Source: Microbotryum silenes-acaulis
Lineage: Eukaryota > Basidiomycota > Microbotryomycetes > Microbotryales > Microbotryaceae
Assembly: GCA_003665825.1 (NCBI GenBank)
Contig: QPFY01000023.1
Coordinates: forward strand, 1 to 64,000
Length of the DNA: 64,000 nt
Direction of reading: 5' to 3'
Position 1 is the first letter of the stretch. Each line of letters starts with the position of its first letter. The translations under genes and the position numbers were made by a program. This document shows positions 55,412 to 64,000 of this stretch, one piece after another. The notes under the pieces were generated by a model. That model saw only the letters and a list, made by a program, of their open reading frames with translations, was not told where the DNA came from and made no database searches.

Positions 55412-56829
55412 ATGAGCACCCTACGCCTACCACGTCCGTACTCCCGGCATGAAGTTGTACCACCCTCGACGATCGACTCGAGCTCGGACCTGCCCATGTC
55501 GTCGCTCTCGCCGTCCCCCTCTCCCTCCCCCTTTCTCTCAGCATCCACCTCGACCATCCCAGCCACAGCAACCTCCCCTACGACCCTCGAAGCACGTCTC
55601 GCTGCTTCAGCGCGCCAACAACAACTCAAGCTGCACGCGCGCCTCAAACGAGCCGAACACAAGTCCCCCTTCGTGCCCAAGAAGCATCAGCAAGCCGGCG
55701 GGATCGCTTCGGTGTCGCACAAGGGCAAGGAAAAGGACCTGTCCGATCTACTCGAGCATGAATTGGCCGAGATGCTGCGGGTCAATGCGAGTTTGTTGGA
55801 GTCAAAGTGAGGCTGAGAGTTTGGGCTTGCATTTTTGGGGGAAGCTATGACTAATTCCACACGTCTCATCGCGCACAGATCGACCATGTCGCTTTTGCCG
55901 GGGAGCAGTGACTCCAAGATTCGCCAGCAACAAGACCGACTCGAAGCTCGACTGAAGGAATTACAAGACATCAACCGCATCCGAGAAGACTTACAAAAGA
56001 CCCGACTCGAAGGCAATGAGGACCATGACGACGATACCCTGCTAGACATCGACGACGACCAAGTCACCGGTGCAGCGAGCGCAAAGGCCGAGGAGGACAT
56101 CAAGCCGAGAATAGGAGCGGGACGCGTCGGCGATCCCAGTTCTTCCCCTGCGCATCCGACGGCAATAGGATTCAGTCCGCTCACCGTCAAACGAAGATTG
56201 GCACTACGTGCAGAGGTGCGTCAGCACATCGCAGCTCCTACCGCTTGCATGCTAAAGTGCTGACTCGCTTTTCGTTCGCCACAGCTCTCCTCCTCCCCAC
56301 CTTCCTCACTATGCGGCTCCATCTCGCTCTCTGAATCACTTCGTTTACAAGAACAAGCCGCAACTCGAGAACGTTTGGCGACCGAACGTCGATTGCAAGA
56401 GTCGAAGCGCAAGGACGAGATGAGGAATCAGAAAGTCGGCAACCGCTTGAAGGGCGCCTTCATGAAAGGCGGTGCGGGGCAAGGCGCAGCGTTTGCGAAT
56501 TTCATGTGAGAAAGAACTCATGCTGTACAACTTCATGGTACACCGTGGACTGATGTGCAGCGTGGCAAGCTCCTCACAGGTCTCACGCCGATTCAGACGA
56601 CGACGAACCGGACGAAGAAGACGACGACAACGACCCGCTTCTCGACGCACAAGAGGAGATGCTCAAGATTCAACAGGGCCAACTCGATGAAGAGGAGGAT
56701 CGCGAATTGAATCCGTATAGCCATGCGTATCATATGGGCCGATCGAGGGCAATCGCGGAGGAGAAAGGATTGGCGAAAGGAGCGGATGTGGACGCGGATC
56801 CGATTATTGATGTGGGGATGCAGTTGTAA
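55412..56829 (+). CDS. Unrecognised acidic coiled-coil protein
   Basis: Exons are 55412-55806, 55879-56215, 56285-56505 and 56580-56829, in phase, giving 400 residues. The N-terminal region is Ser/Pro-rich, then helical (TLEARLAASARQQQLKLHAR), with DLLEHELAEMLRVNASLLES, then a coiled segment IRQQQDRLEARLKELQDINR and another at LRLQEQAATRERLATERRLQ. A conserved-looking glycine loop KGAFMKGGAGQGAAFANFM precedes an acidic tail (ADSDDDEPDEEDDDNDPLLD). The composition resembles a chromatin or trafficking adaptor, but nothing specific is recognised. Confidence 0.72.
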
Positions 56830-57914
56830 GATATCGACGAGAAGACGAAATTCGACTAAATACACATTATTTGAGCCAGCTGAGAGCAGAGTTGAGATGT
56901 CTTCTCGAGAAAGATGTCGGGTCGGGGCTGTTGCGCGCAAGCTCCACCAAGCAAGCTCGAGGCCTGAACGAAATGCACCGCCAAACGAAACCAAGTCGAC
57001 TTTAAGATTCATGTGCGGTCGAATCCAGAACGATAGGACACCATCTTAAGTAACCCTTTGTCCACGCACCTTAGCTCGTCGCCCGAAGCCTTTTGCTCTA
57101 CTTGTCAGCGGCCGGGTGCCGCCAGGGGCTGTTTTTACTCTCCCGGCTCCCGAACTAACTGCCAGCTGCCCGCCGCCCGCCGTCCGGAAAGCTGCACGGG
57201 CCGGACGGAGGAAAACGCGCGCGCGAAACCGGAGCGCCGTCGCCGAGCCGCGGCGTGAGGCCCAGCGTGAGCACCTCTAGGTCGGGGTTCGTCGACGGGT
57301 CGGCCGGAAAAAACCCTTGCCCTCGCAGACACCCCAAGTCACCGAGATATCCCCGGAAAATAAGAAGAGGTCCTCTACGATACTTTAAAAATGATGGAGT
57401 TCATGGGTAGATGTTGTCGCAGACCCTGACATTTTGCGCGGCGAATAGGTGCGCGATCTGTATGGGTGCCGAACCGCGGTGGGCGGCGTGCAAGGCGGGC
57501 CACAATCTCAAGCGGGCCAGGCGACAACGAGCGCTGCGAGTTTGCCCGCGCACCTCTTTGCATTTCCCTCCTCCCCTCCTTCTCTGCCCCCACACGCTCT
57601 TCGTAGCACTCCCTCCTTGACCCGACTGTCGATTACCTAACCAGGTCCACAGGTGAGTGCTTTCGACTCATTCTGCAATCGTCCTTCCCCTGTATCCGGT
57701 CACGGTGACTTGCCAACGCGGCGGTTACTGTTTGCGTATCTGCTGGCGGGCCAATCACGGTGCACACGATTCAGCAGCGAGCAGCCGGAACGACGACCGC
57801 CGCTTATGCCCCTTCCCGAATCGCGACCGGCGAGACCACCAGCGCACACATTAAGCCCCATCCCATCTGCTGACATTCCATTTCGTTCTTGGATCTACCT
57901 ACAGTCTTATCATC
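56830..57914. other. Intergenic region upstream of aconitase
   Basis: About 1.1 kb. It contains the aconitase promoter, a pyrimidine-rich stretch (57560-57620) and a GC-rich patch with short inverted repeats (57160-57260). No gene or tRNA was found. Confidence 0.5.
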
Positions 57915-60900
57915 ATGGTCTTGATCTCCTCTGCCCGCCAAATGGGCATGCGAGCTCCACAATTGAGCCGCTCCTTGGCCACGCCGGCGTCGTCGATTGG
58001 TGCGACCAAGGTGGCCATGTCCCTGTTTGAGAAAGACAAGTACATCAACTATCAGCGCATCGAGGACAATCTCGCTGTCGTTCGTCAACGGTGAGTGTCT
58101 CTTGTCTTGCTTTGATTCGTGAGAGGAATGCGGAGCACGGTTCCGGTGTGGGCAGCCCGTTAGCTCGCTCGCTTCCCCTGCCTGCCTCGGGTGTGTTCGC
58201 GGCGTGCTCCGCCTCGCCTCGCGCCGCAGTTGCAGCCGCCATTCGCGCGTGAACATGCAAGCGGCGCCGGGTGCAGTAGTAGCGCCGCGATTTTTACCAC
58301 CCGAATTCGGCCACCCAGATGCCGTGCTGGACCCACACATACACGCATCAGGGACTTCCTGCACAGATCTTCATGCCTCAGTCCAAGAGCCATTGAACTG
58401 ACCTGAACCTCATTCTCTACACGTCTCGCCACGCTACAGCCTCGACCGCAAGCTCACGCTTTCGGAGAAGGTCCTCTACGGCCATCTCGACAACCCCCAT
58501 GATGCCGACATCCGACGAGGTGCTTCATACCTCAAGCTCCGACCCGACGTAAGTTCTTTTTTCTGGTTATGTTTCAAGATCGAGCATAGCCGCATCAGTA
58601 GCTCTTGCCGAGCTTCGCGTTTGACACGTCGATTCACCAGCGCTGACTCTGTTCCGCCTCGCTTTTTCCGTGACCTTCACAGCGAGTCGCTTGCCAAGAT
58701 GCTACCGCCCAAATGGCTCTTCTCCAATTTATGTCCGCCGGCTTGCCCACCGTCGCCGTTCCCACGACCGTCCACTGCGATCACTTGATCGAAGCCCAGG
58801 TCGGTGGCGCCAAGGATTTGGCCCGCGCCAACGACATCAACAAGGAGGTCTACGACTTCCTCGCCACCTGCACCGCCAAGTACGGCATCGGTTTCTGGAA
58901 GGCCGGCTCGGGTATCATCCACCAGGTCAGTCATTGCTTGCTCTTAGTCTACAGTGAACCCCCTCTGGCACTGCGACTAACTGAACGGCTCCCCCTCACC
59001 CTCTCCAGATCATCCTCGAGAACTACGCATTCCCCGGTGGTTTGATGATCGGTACCGACTCGCACACCCCCAACGCCGGTGGTCTTGGTATGATCGCCGT
59101 AGGTGTCGGAGGAGCTGATGCCGTCGACGTAATCGCCGACCTTCCTTGGGAACTCAAGTGCCCCCAGGCGATCGGTGTCAAGTTGACGGGCAAGATCGGC
59201 GGATGGACGACCCCCAAGGATGTGATCCTCAAGGTCGCCGGTATCCTCACCGTCAAGGGTGGAACAGGTGCCATCGTCGAGTACTTCGGCGAGGGTGTCA
59301 ACTCGTTGTCGTGCACAGGTATGGCCACCATCTGCAACATGGGTGCCGAGATCGGTGCGACCACCTCCCTGTTCCCTTACAACTCGCGCATGGGCGATTA
59401 CCTCGACGCGACGAAGCGACCCGAGATCCGCAAGTACGCCGAGGCCTTCCAGCACAACCTCCGTGCCGATGAGGGTGCCGACTACGAGCGCGTGATCGAG
59501 ATTAACCTTTCCGAGCTCGAGCCCCACATCAACGGCCCCTACACCCCCGATCTTGCGACCCCTCTGTCCAAGTTCGCCGCCGCCGTCAAGGCCAACGACT
59601 GGCCCGAGAAGCTCTCGGTCGGTCTCATCGGCTCCTGCACCAACTCCTCGTACGAGGACATGTCCCGTTCGGCCTCGATCGCCAAGGAGGCGGCCGACCA
59701 TGGCCTCAAGGCCAAGGCCGGTTTCACGATCACCCCCGGATCTGAGCAGATCCGCGCCACGATCGAGCGAGACGGACAGATGAAGGTCCTCGAGGATGCT
59801 GGAGGTCTCGTGCTCGCCAACGCATGTGGACCTTGCATCGGTCAATGGGACCGACAGGACGTCCCCAAGGGCACCAAGAACTCGATCATTACCTCATACA
59901 ACCGCAACTTCACCGCCCGCAACGACGCCAACACCGCCACCCACGCCTTCGTCGCCTCCCCAGATCTCGTCACCGCCATGGTCTTCGCCGGCTCTATGAC
60001 CTTCAACCCTCTTACCGACTCGCTCAAGGGCGCCGACGGCAAGGAGTTCAAGTTCTCCGACCCGACTGGAAAGGAGCTCCCCCCTCGCGGCTACGACCCG
60101 GGACAAGACACCTACCAGGCCCCTCCCTCGGACCGCGCCTCGGTCAACGTCATCGTCAGCCCCTCGTCGGACCGTCTCCAGGTCCTCAAGCCCTTCAAGA
60201 AGTGGAACGGTGAGGACCCGACCGACATGCCCGTTCTGATCAAGGCCGTCGGCAAATGCACGACCGATCACATCTCGGCCGGTGGCCCTTGGCTCAAGTA
60301 CCGAGGTCACTTGGAGAACATCTCGCAGAACTGCTTGATTGGCGCCATCAACGCCGCGAACGGTGAGGCCAACAAGGTCCAGAACTTGTTGACCGGTGAT
60401 TGGGGAGCTGTGCCCAAGGTCGCTGCCGAGTACCGCGAGGCCGGCGTGCCATGGGTCGTGATCGGTGACGAGAACTACGGTGAGGGATCGTCGCGTGAGC
60501 ACGCCGCTCTCGAGCCCCGTTTCCTCGGTGGCGCAGCCGTCATCACGCGATCGTTCGCCCGTATCCACGAGACCAACTTGAAGAAGCAAGGTATGCTCCC
60601 CTTGAACTTTAAGAACCCCGCCGACTACGACAAGGTCCAGCCCGACGACAAGGTCGACCTGATTGGCATTAAGGACCTCGCTGAAGGCTCCAAAGTCGAG
60701 ATGGTGCTCAAGCACAAGAATGGCAAAACAGGTCAGTCTCTGGTGTTCATTGTACTTGTTTAATCTATAGCGAAGCTTTGCTAACATCCACCTATCTCCG
60801 AAATTCCTTCCTCCAGAGACGATCGAGTTGACCCACACCTTCAACGCCGACCAGATCCGCTGGCACCGAGCGGGCTCGGCCCTCAACGCGATGGCCGAGG

Positions 60901-60917
60901 CCAAGGCTTCGAAGTAA
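57915..60917 (+). CDS. ACO1: Mitochondrial aconitate hydratase (aconitase)
   Basis: Exons are 57915-58090, 58440-58548, 58683-58925, 59009-60731 and 60817-60917, in phase, giving 783 residues, the usual length. The N-terminus [20 protein letters not shown], with LATPAS, is a mitochondrial presequence. Landmarks include [49 protein letters not shown] (first cluster Cys) and [11 protein letters not shown] (the CxxC cluster cysteines). [18 protein letters not shown] and [20 protein letters not shown] occur toward the C-terminus. It converts citrate to isocitrate in the TCA cycle and binds a 4Fe-4S cluster; all three cluster cysteines are present. The last exon (60817-60917) begins in a region that recurs, decayed, at 62740-63090. 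Confidence 0.97.
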
Positions 60918-61362
60918 AAAGAAGAAAACATTGTCTGCCGCGTCTGTTCCAGCTTCCCGCGTTTTTTTAACGAAGAGATGTGTTTGGGGAGGAGGGAAGC
61001 AGGGGGGGAGAGGAGAGATCTGTTCGTGTCTGGTTTGCACAGCAGCTCCCCTTGTGTCATGTATCTGAATAGTTTCCTTTTTCATCTCCGATTGAGAGCG
61101 ATATTGCAAAACGAAGAAGAAAAAGAATCGAACGCGCTTGAGAAGTCTCGAGAAGAGAACTAGTGAGAAAGTTTCGATAGGAGAGCTTTCGACGGGGAGA
61201 TGCCCACGCTGGCTCGCGCGCCGCCCTCACGACTCCCTCGCGCTTTCGGACTTAACGCGCACCACCTCAGCGCCTTGACTTGTGGCCTCTGACTTTGACC
61301 TTCTTCGAGCTCGGTGACACAGGGTAGCATCGGAGTTGAACACCCAAGCTCTCAAGACGAAG
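60918..61362. other. Aconitase 3' flank / promoter of the acidic HTH gene
   Basis: About 445 bp. The first ~280 bp (to about 61200) are the proximal copy of the sequence duplicated downstream of 62820. No gene is recognised. Confidence 0.6.
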
Positions 61363-62685
61363 ATGGAAGATACAGTCGCCACAACGCAAAAGGCCGAATC
61401 GTCCTCGACTGTCCAGGATGATCAATGTCAATCTCCGCCGGCTCTCCCACCGCAGCCTGCGGCGCTGGCCTGGCATCCACCAAAGCCAAAGAGTGGTTCA
61501 GCAACAATGACGTGTCACACATCAGCTTCACAGCTCGCCATCCCGTACACCACCAAGGAAGGAATCACTTTCGCGGGCCGAACACGTTGCGGACACACGG
61601 TGATCATTCCGGCCACCCCACATTTGACGTCACAAAAGGAGCTTGGGGAGCCACGAAAGGAGCTCAACCAATCGGCAGAGGCGTCGACCTTGGTCGAGGA
61701 TGATGATGTTTTCAATGACGAAGCCAAAGAATCTGATGCAGTGGATGAGGAAGCTGAAGAGTTCGAGGAACAAGATTCCGATTACCAGCCATCAGTCGCA
61801 TCCTCGAATCCCTCCGAGAGGCCAAAACGAGCTCCGGTGCGAGTGGAGGTTGAGCGCAGCGACGACGATTTGTGCGATGACGACTCGAGCGAAAGCGCGT
61901 GTTCTATCGAGGAGATGGATACGTCCCTCTTCGAATCTATCGACAGAAAGGAACAGAGTCTGATCAAGGTCGCAGTCATGTTCTTGATGGGGGGGAGCAA
62001 AAAGTGAGTGAAGATGGCGTTGGTGTGAATATTCGGCGATTGAGGCTGACTCGGGCTATCGTAGATCAATGCATCGCAGAACGGGATTGAGCCTCTCCAA
62101 GATCAGGAACTTCATCAATAGTAAACCGGTAGGTAACACTTCTTCTCTGTTGGCTTCGTAAACACTCTGTTGCTTACTCACCGAGGATTACCCCTCTTTG
62201 ATGCATTTCAGTCCAGCACCGGAAAGCAATCAGGTCGACGCCGGATCCTTGAAGCTGCGCAAGAAGTCTTCGATCGAGAATGGGACAACAAATATAGTTC
62301 GTCGTTCACTTCAACCACGGTGGCCAAATCGAAGGTCTCGGTTCCCATCCCAACTTCCTCATCATCTGCCGAACAATTTCCACCTCAGAGTCCTCCTTCG
62401 ACACCCGATGCGAATTATCGTCCTTCGAAGTACGTATCGTCCATGAATTTCAAGTACTCGGAACAACAACTCGTGACGTACTACGTCCACTGGCTTAAGG
62501 GAGCATCCAAAGCCGAAGCGAGCAGGAATTCGGGTGTCAACGAGCGAAGCGCGATCCGTGCCTTTTGGGAAAAAGGACCCCAGACCCAAGCAATCCGCGA
62601 GCGAAGGAGAAGGGTCATCTCTATCGCCGAGAAGCAGGTGGCGAACGCGAAGCAGAGGGAAAAAACAAAGGTGTGTTTTCTGTAA
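61363..62685 (+). CDS. Acidic protein with C-terminal helix-turn-helix-like region
   Basis: Exons are 61363-62003, 62065-62128 and 62212-62685, in phase, giving 392 residues. The first half is Pro/Ser-rich, then strongly acidic (DEEAEEFEEQDSDYQPSVAS). The middle has SMHRRTGLSLSKIRNFINSK and ILEAAQEVFDREWDNKY. The C-terminal part, FKYSEQQLVTYYVHWLKGAS followed by KAEASRNSGVNERSAIRAFW, has the spacing of an HTH DNA-binding domain of the kind found in transposon-encoded proteins, ending in a basic stretch (RERRRRVISIAEKQVANAKQ). It lies exactly between the intact aconitase 3' end and its decayed second copy, which makes a mobile-element origin likely. The 3' end could splice on at 62670 instead. 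Confidence 0.6.
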
Positions 62686-62739
62686 CTCTGTGCAATCATT
62701 CCCGATCTGTTCATGAAACGCTCGGCCACTGACGATTTT

Positions 62740-63090
62740 CACGCTCCCCAAAATTTCTGCAGAAATGATCGAGTTGACCCGTCAACGCCGGATAAGTTCC
62801 GCACCGAGCTCCAAATTTGTTGATGTATCAGAAAAATGTGTTTGCTGTGCGTTGCCAATATTCCTGCGTTTCACGTAGGTTTTTTTGGAGGGGGTAGGGG
62901 GAGAAGCAGGCAAGAAAAAGCAGATCTTTCTTTGGCTGCCTGCACAGTAGTGCTTCCTTGGGATTTGTGCGGGTTTATAGGTTTGTCTCATCTTCGAAAA
63001 AACTGCTACTTCGAGACAAAGCCGAAGGCCCGTGGTAGGTCTTCCGATGAAAGGCGAAAGGAAAGCATAGGAAAGCTTTCGAGCTAATTA
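62740..63090 (+). pseudogene. Decayed duplicate of the aconitase last exon and 3' flank
   Basis: The order of matching segments is the same as at 60790-61200. An acceptor-like TTTCTGCAG is followed by ATCGAGTTGACCC (identical to 60823-60835), then TCAACGCCG, TCCGC and ACCGAGC. The 3'-flank match continues (CTGCGTTT versus CCGCGTTT, G-rich GAGGGGGTAGGGGGAGAAGC, then CTGCACAGTAG versus TTGCACAGCAG, then GGAAAGCTTTCGA versus GGAGAGCTTTCGA). Deletions and substitutions destroy the reading frame, so it cannot encode the ACO1 C-terminus. Confidence 0.75.
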
Positions 63091-63093
63091 TAG

Positions 63094-64000
63094 TGTGCAA
63101 GACAATTTCCACGTGCACTCCACAACCTCTCGGACCTCGACCACCTCAATCGGGCGATCGAGCTTTACGAACGGGCAAGTGCCAGCAAGCTCAGCAACGC
63201 CAAATCTTTCCTCTACCCCCTTGGAGCTTTTCGGGATCGGCCGATCGCCCCAGATCTCGGGACCTGGCGTCTCAGCGATTCGCAGTTTCGCTACCTTGGT
63301 ATTCAGGTCGGGGTGGAGATCGCCGAGGATGCGGGCTGGGAAGATGTCAAGGCCTCGACCATCGCCCGGATACGCTCAATTCCGATGTACGATCTCCCAT
63401 ATGCAGCCAAGTGTTCGATCATCAACATCTACTGCTACACAAAGATCCTGTACTACAGCCGATTCCTCCCCGCCCCCAAGAGCGTTGTCAAGGAGATCGA
63501 GGAGGCCGCCATGCTCGCCATTCACGGTCGAGCTTCGGATGGTACTCAGCGACGTCCGAAGGTCTCCCGGTCGCGCCTCTGCACCCCTCTCGATCACGGC
63601 GGCTTCGGCTTGATTGATCTGCCTCGGCGTCTAGCGATCGATCACGCGAAGTGGGTCTTCCAGCTCCGGGCCCCGGACGGCTGCTTCACACGCCACCTCT
63701 TCGACATCCGCATTCGCCTCCAGGCACCGAACCAACCAACCCCTTTCACCTTGTCCAGACCGGCCCCCAACCAGCATCGTCGCCCTTGGATCTGGATCTG
63801 GTGGGCATACTTTTGCCATCCTCCCCCTAAGTGGGACCATGCGGTGAGAAAGACGAGAAAACTTCTTCCTGCACGTTGGGTCCGATACTTCGAAGCCTGG
63901 GCGTCGGTGACCACGCTCAATCCCCCGGAACTCTCCAAGAACCAGAACCTCGAGCAATGGGCGACGCACGTACTCTACTTCCCAGCGGGCCACGGAATAC
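63094..64000 (+). mobile_element. 5'-truncated LINE (non-LTR retrotransposon), reverse-transcriptase C-terminal part
   Basis: A frame without stop runs from 63094 to the end of the window and continues beyond it. It encodes HNLSDLDHLNRAIELYERAS, ASKLSNAKSFLYPLG, QFRYLGIQVGVEIAEDAGW, VKASTIARIRSIPMYDLPYA and KCSIINIYCYTKILYYSRFL, then DHGGFGLIDLPRRLAIDHAK. This is the palm-end/thumb region of non-LTR reverse transcriptases (the S/ASG-x-LN-x-KS and YLG motifs). No start codon or upstream RT motifs exist, so the copy is 5'-truncated, as is usual for target-primed insertion. It abuts the decayed aconitase duplicate. Confidence 0.85.

Noticed and set aside
57140..57340. GC-rich overlapping short frames upstream of aconitase
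   Set aside because: Open on both strands because of GC content. No splice pattern or conserved motif supports a gene.
59894..61060. 388-codon minus-strand frame opposite aconitase
   Set aside because: It is antisense to conserved aconitase codons and shows no independent family resemblance.
1..64000. CRISPR arrays, bacterial-type operons or prophage genes
   Set aside because: The window is eukaryotic throughout (telomere, spliceosomal introns). The only regular arrays are the minisatellite and the transposon sub-terminal repeats.

Overview
The window is the end of a fungal chromosome. It opens with CCCTAA telomere repeats at base 1 and runs inward. The fungus looks like a basidiomycete, most likely a Pucciniomycotina (red-yeast/Microbotryum-like) species. 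The grounds are: genes packed with short (about 40-150 nt) GT-AG introns; a spermidine synthase fused to saccharopine dehydrogenase, which is a Basidiomycota hallmark; FunK1-type kinases; and GC-rich coding sequence. All gene models were spliced by hand from the sequence by matching intron phase. No database search was possible.

Region 1 (1-15.8 kb) is subtelomere. After the telomere come two diverged copies of a ~1.54 kb unit. A palindromic minisatellite and an associated ~150-200 bp block follow, and these recur at 6.0 and 10.7-11.1 kb. A pair of ~370 bp inverted repeats (4.74-5.11 and 9.48-9.85 kb) encloses a FunK1-like kinase pseudogene and a five-exon FunK1-like kinase gene. A Helitron 5'-end fragment, a second intact FunK1-like kinase gene (11.9-14.2 kb) and a 1.2 kb terminal-inverted-repeat (TIR) element complete the zone.

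Region 2 (15.9-40 kb) is core chromosome. It holds an unrecognised protein, Nas6/gankyrin, a GNAT acetyltransferase, the Y-complex nucleoporin Nup120/Nup160, a short-chain dehydrogenase, a single-pass membrane protein, an acyl-protein-thioesterase-like hydrolase, ERD1 (EXS domain) and a PHD-finger chromatin protein.

Region 3 (40.1-51.5 kb) alternates mobile DNA and core genes. An internally deleted Helitron sits inside a tiny TIR element that still has a perfect 8-bp target duplication. The SPE3-LYS9 fusion gene, with a 5-nt microexon, follows. After that lies a 3,166-bp EnSpm/CACTA-like element with CACTG ends, a GAA target duplication and sub-terminal arrays of palindromic motifs.

Region 4 (52-64 kb) has two unrecognised proteins and mitochondrial aconitase. 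Beyond aconitase is an acidic HTH-like gene, and beyond that a decayed second copy of the aconitase 3' end. The window ends inside a 5'-truncated LINE reverse transcriptase. The aconitase arrangement looks like an insertion that carried a replacement 3' end for its host gene, and it is the strongest candidate for an undescribed system here.
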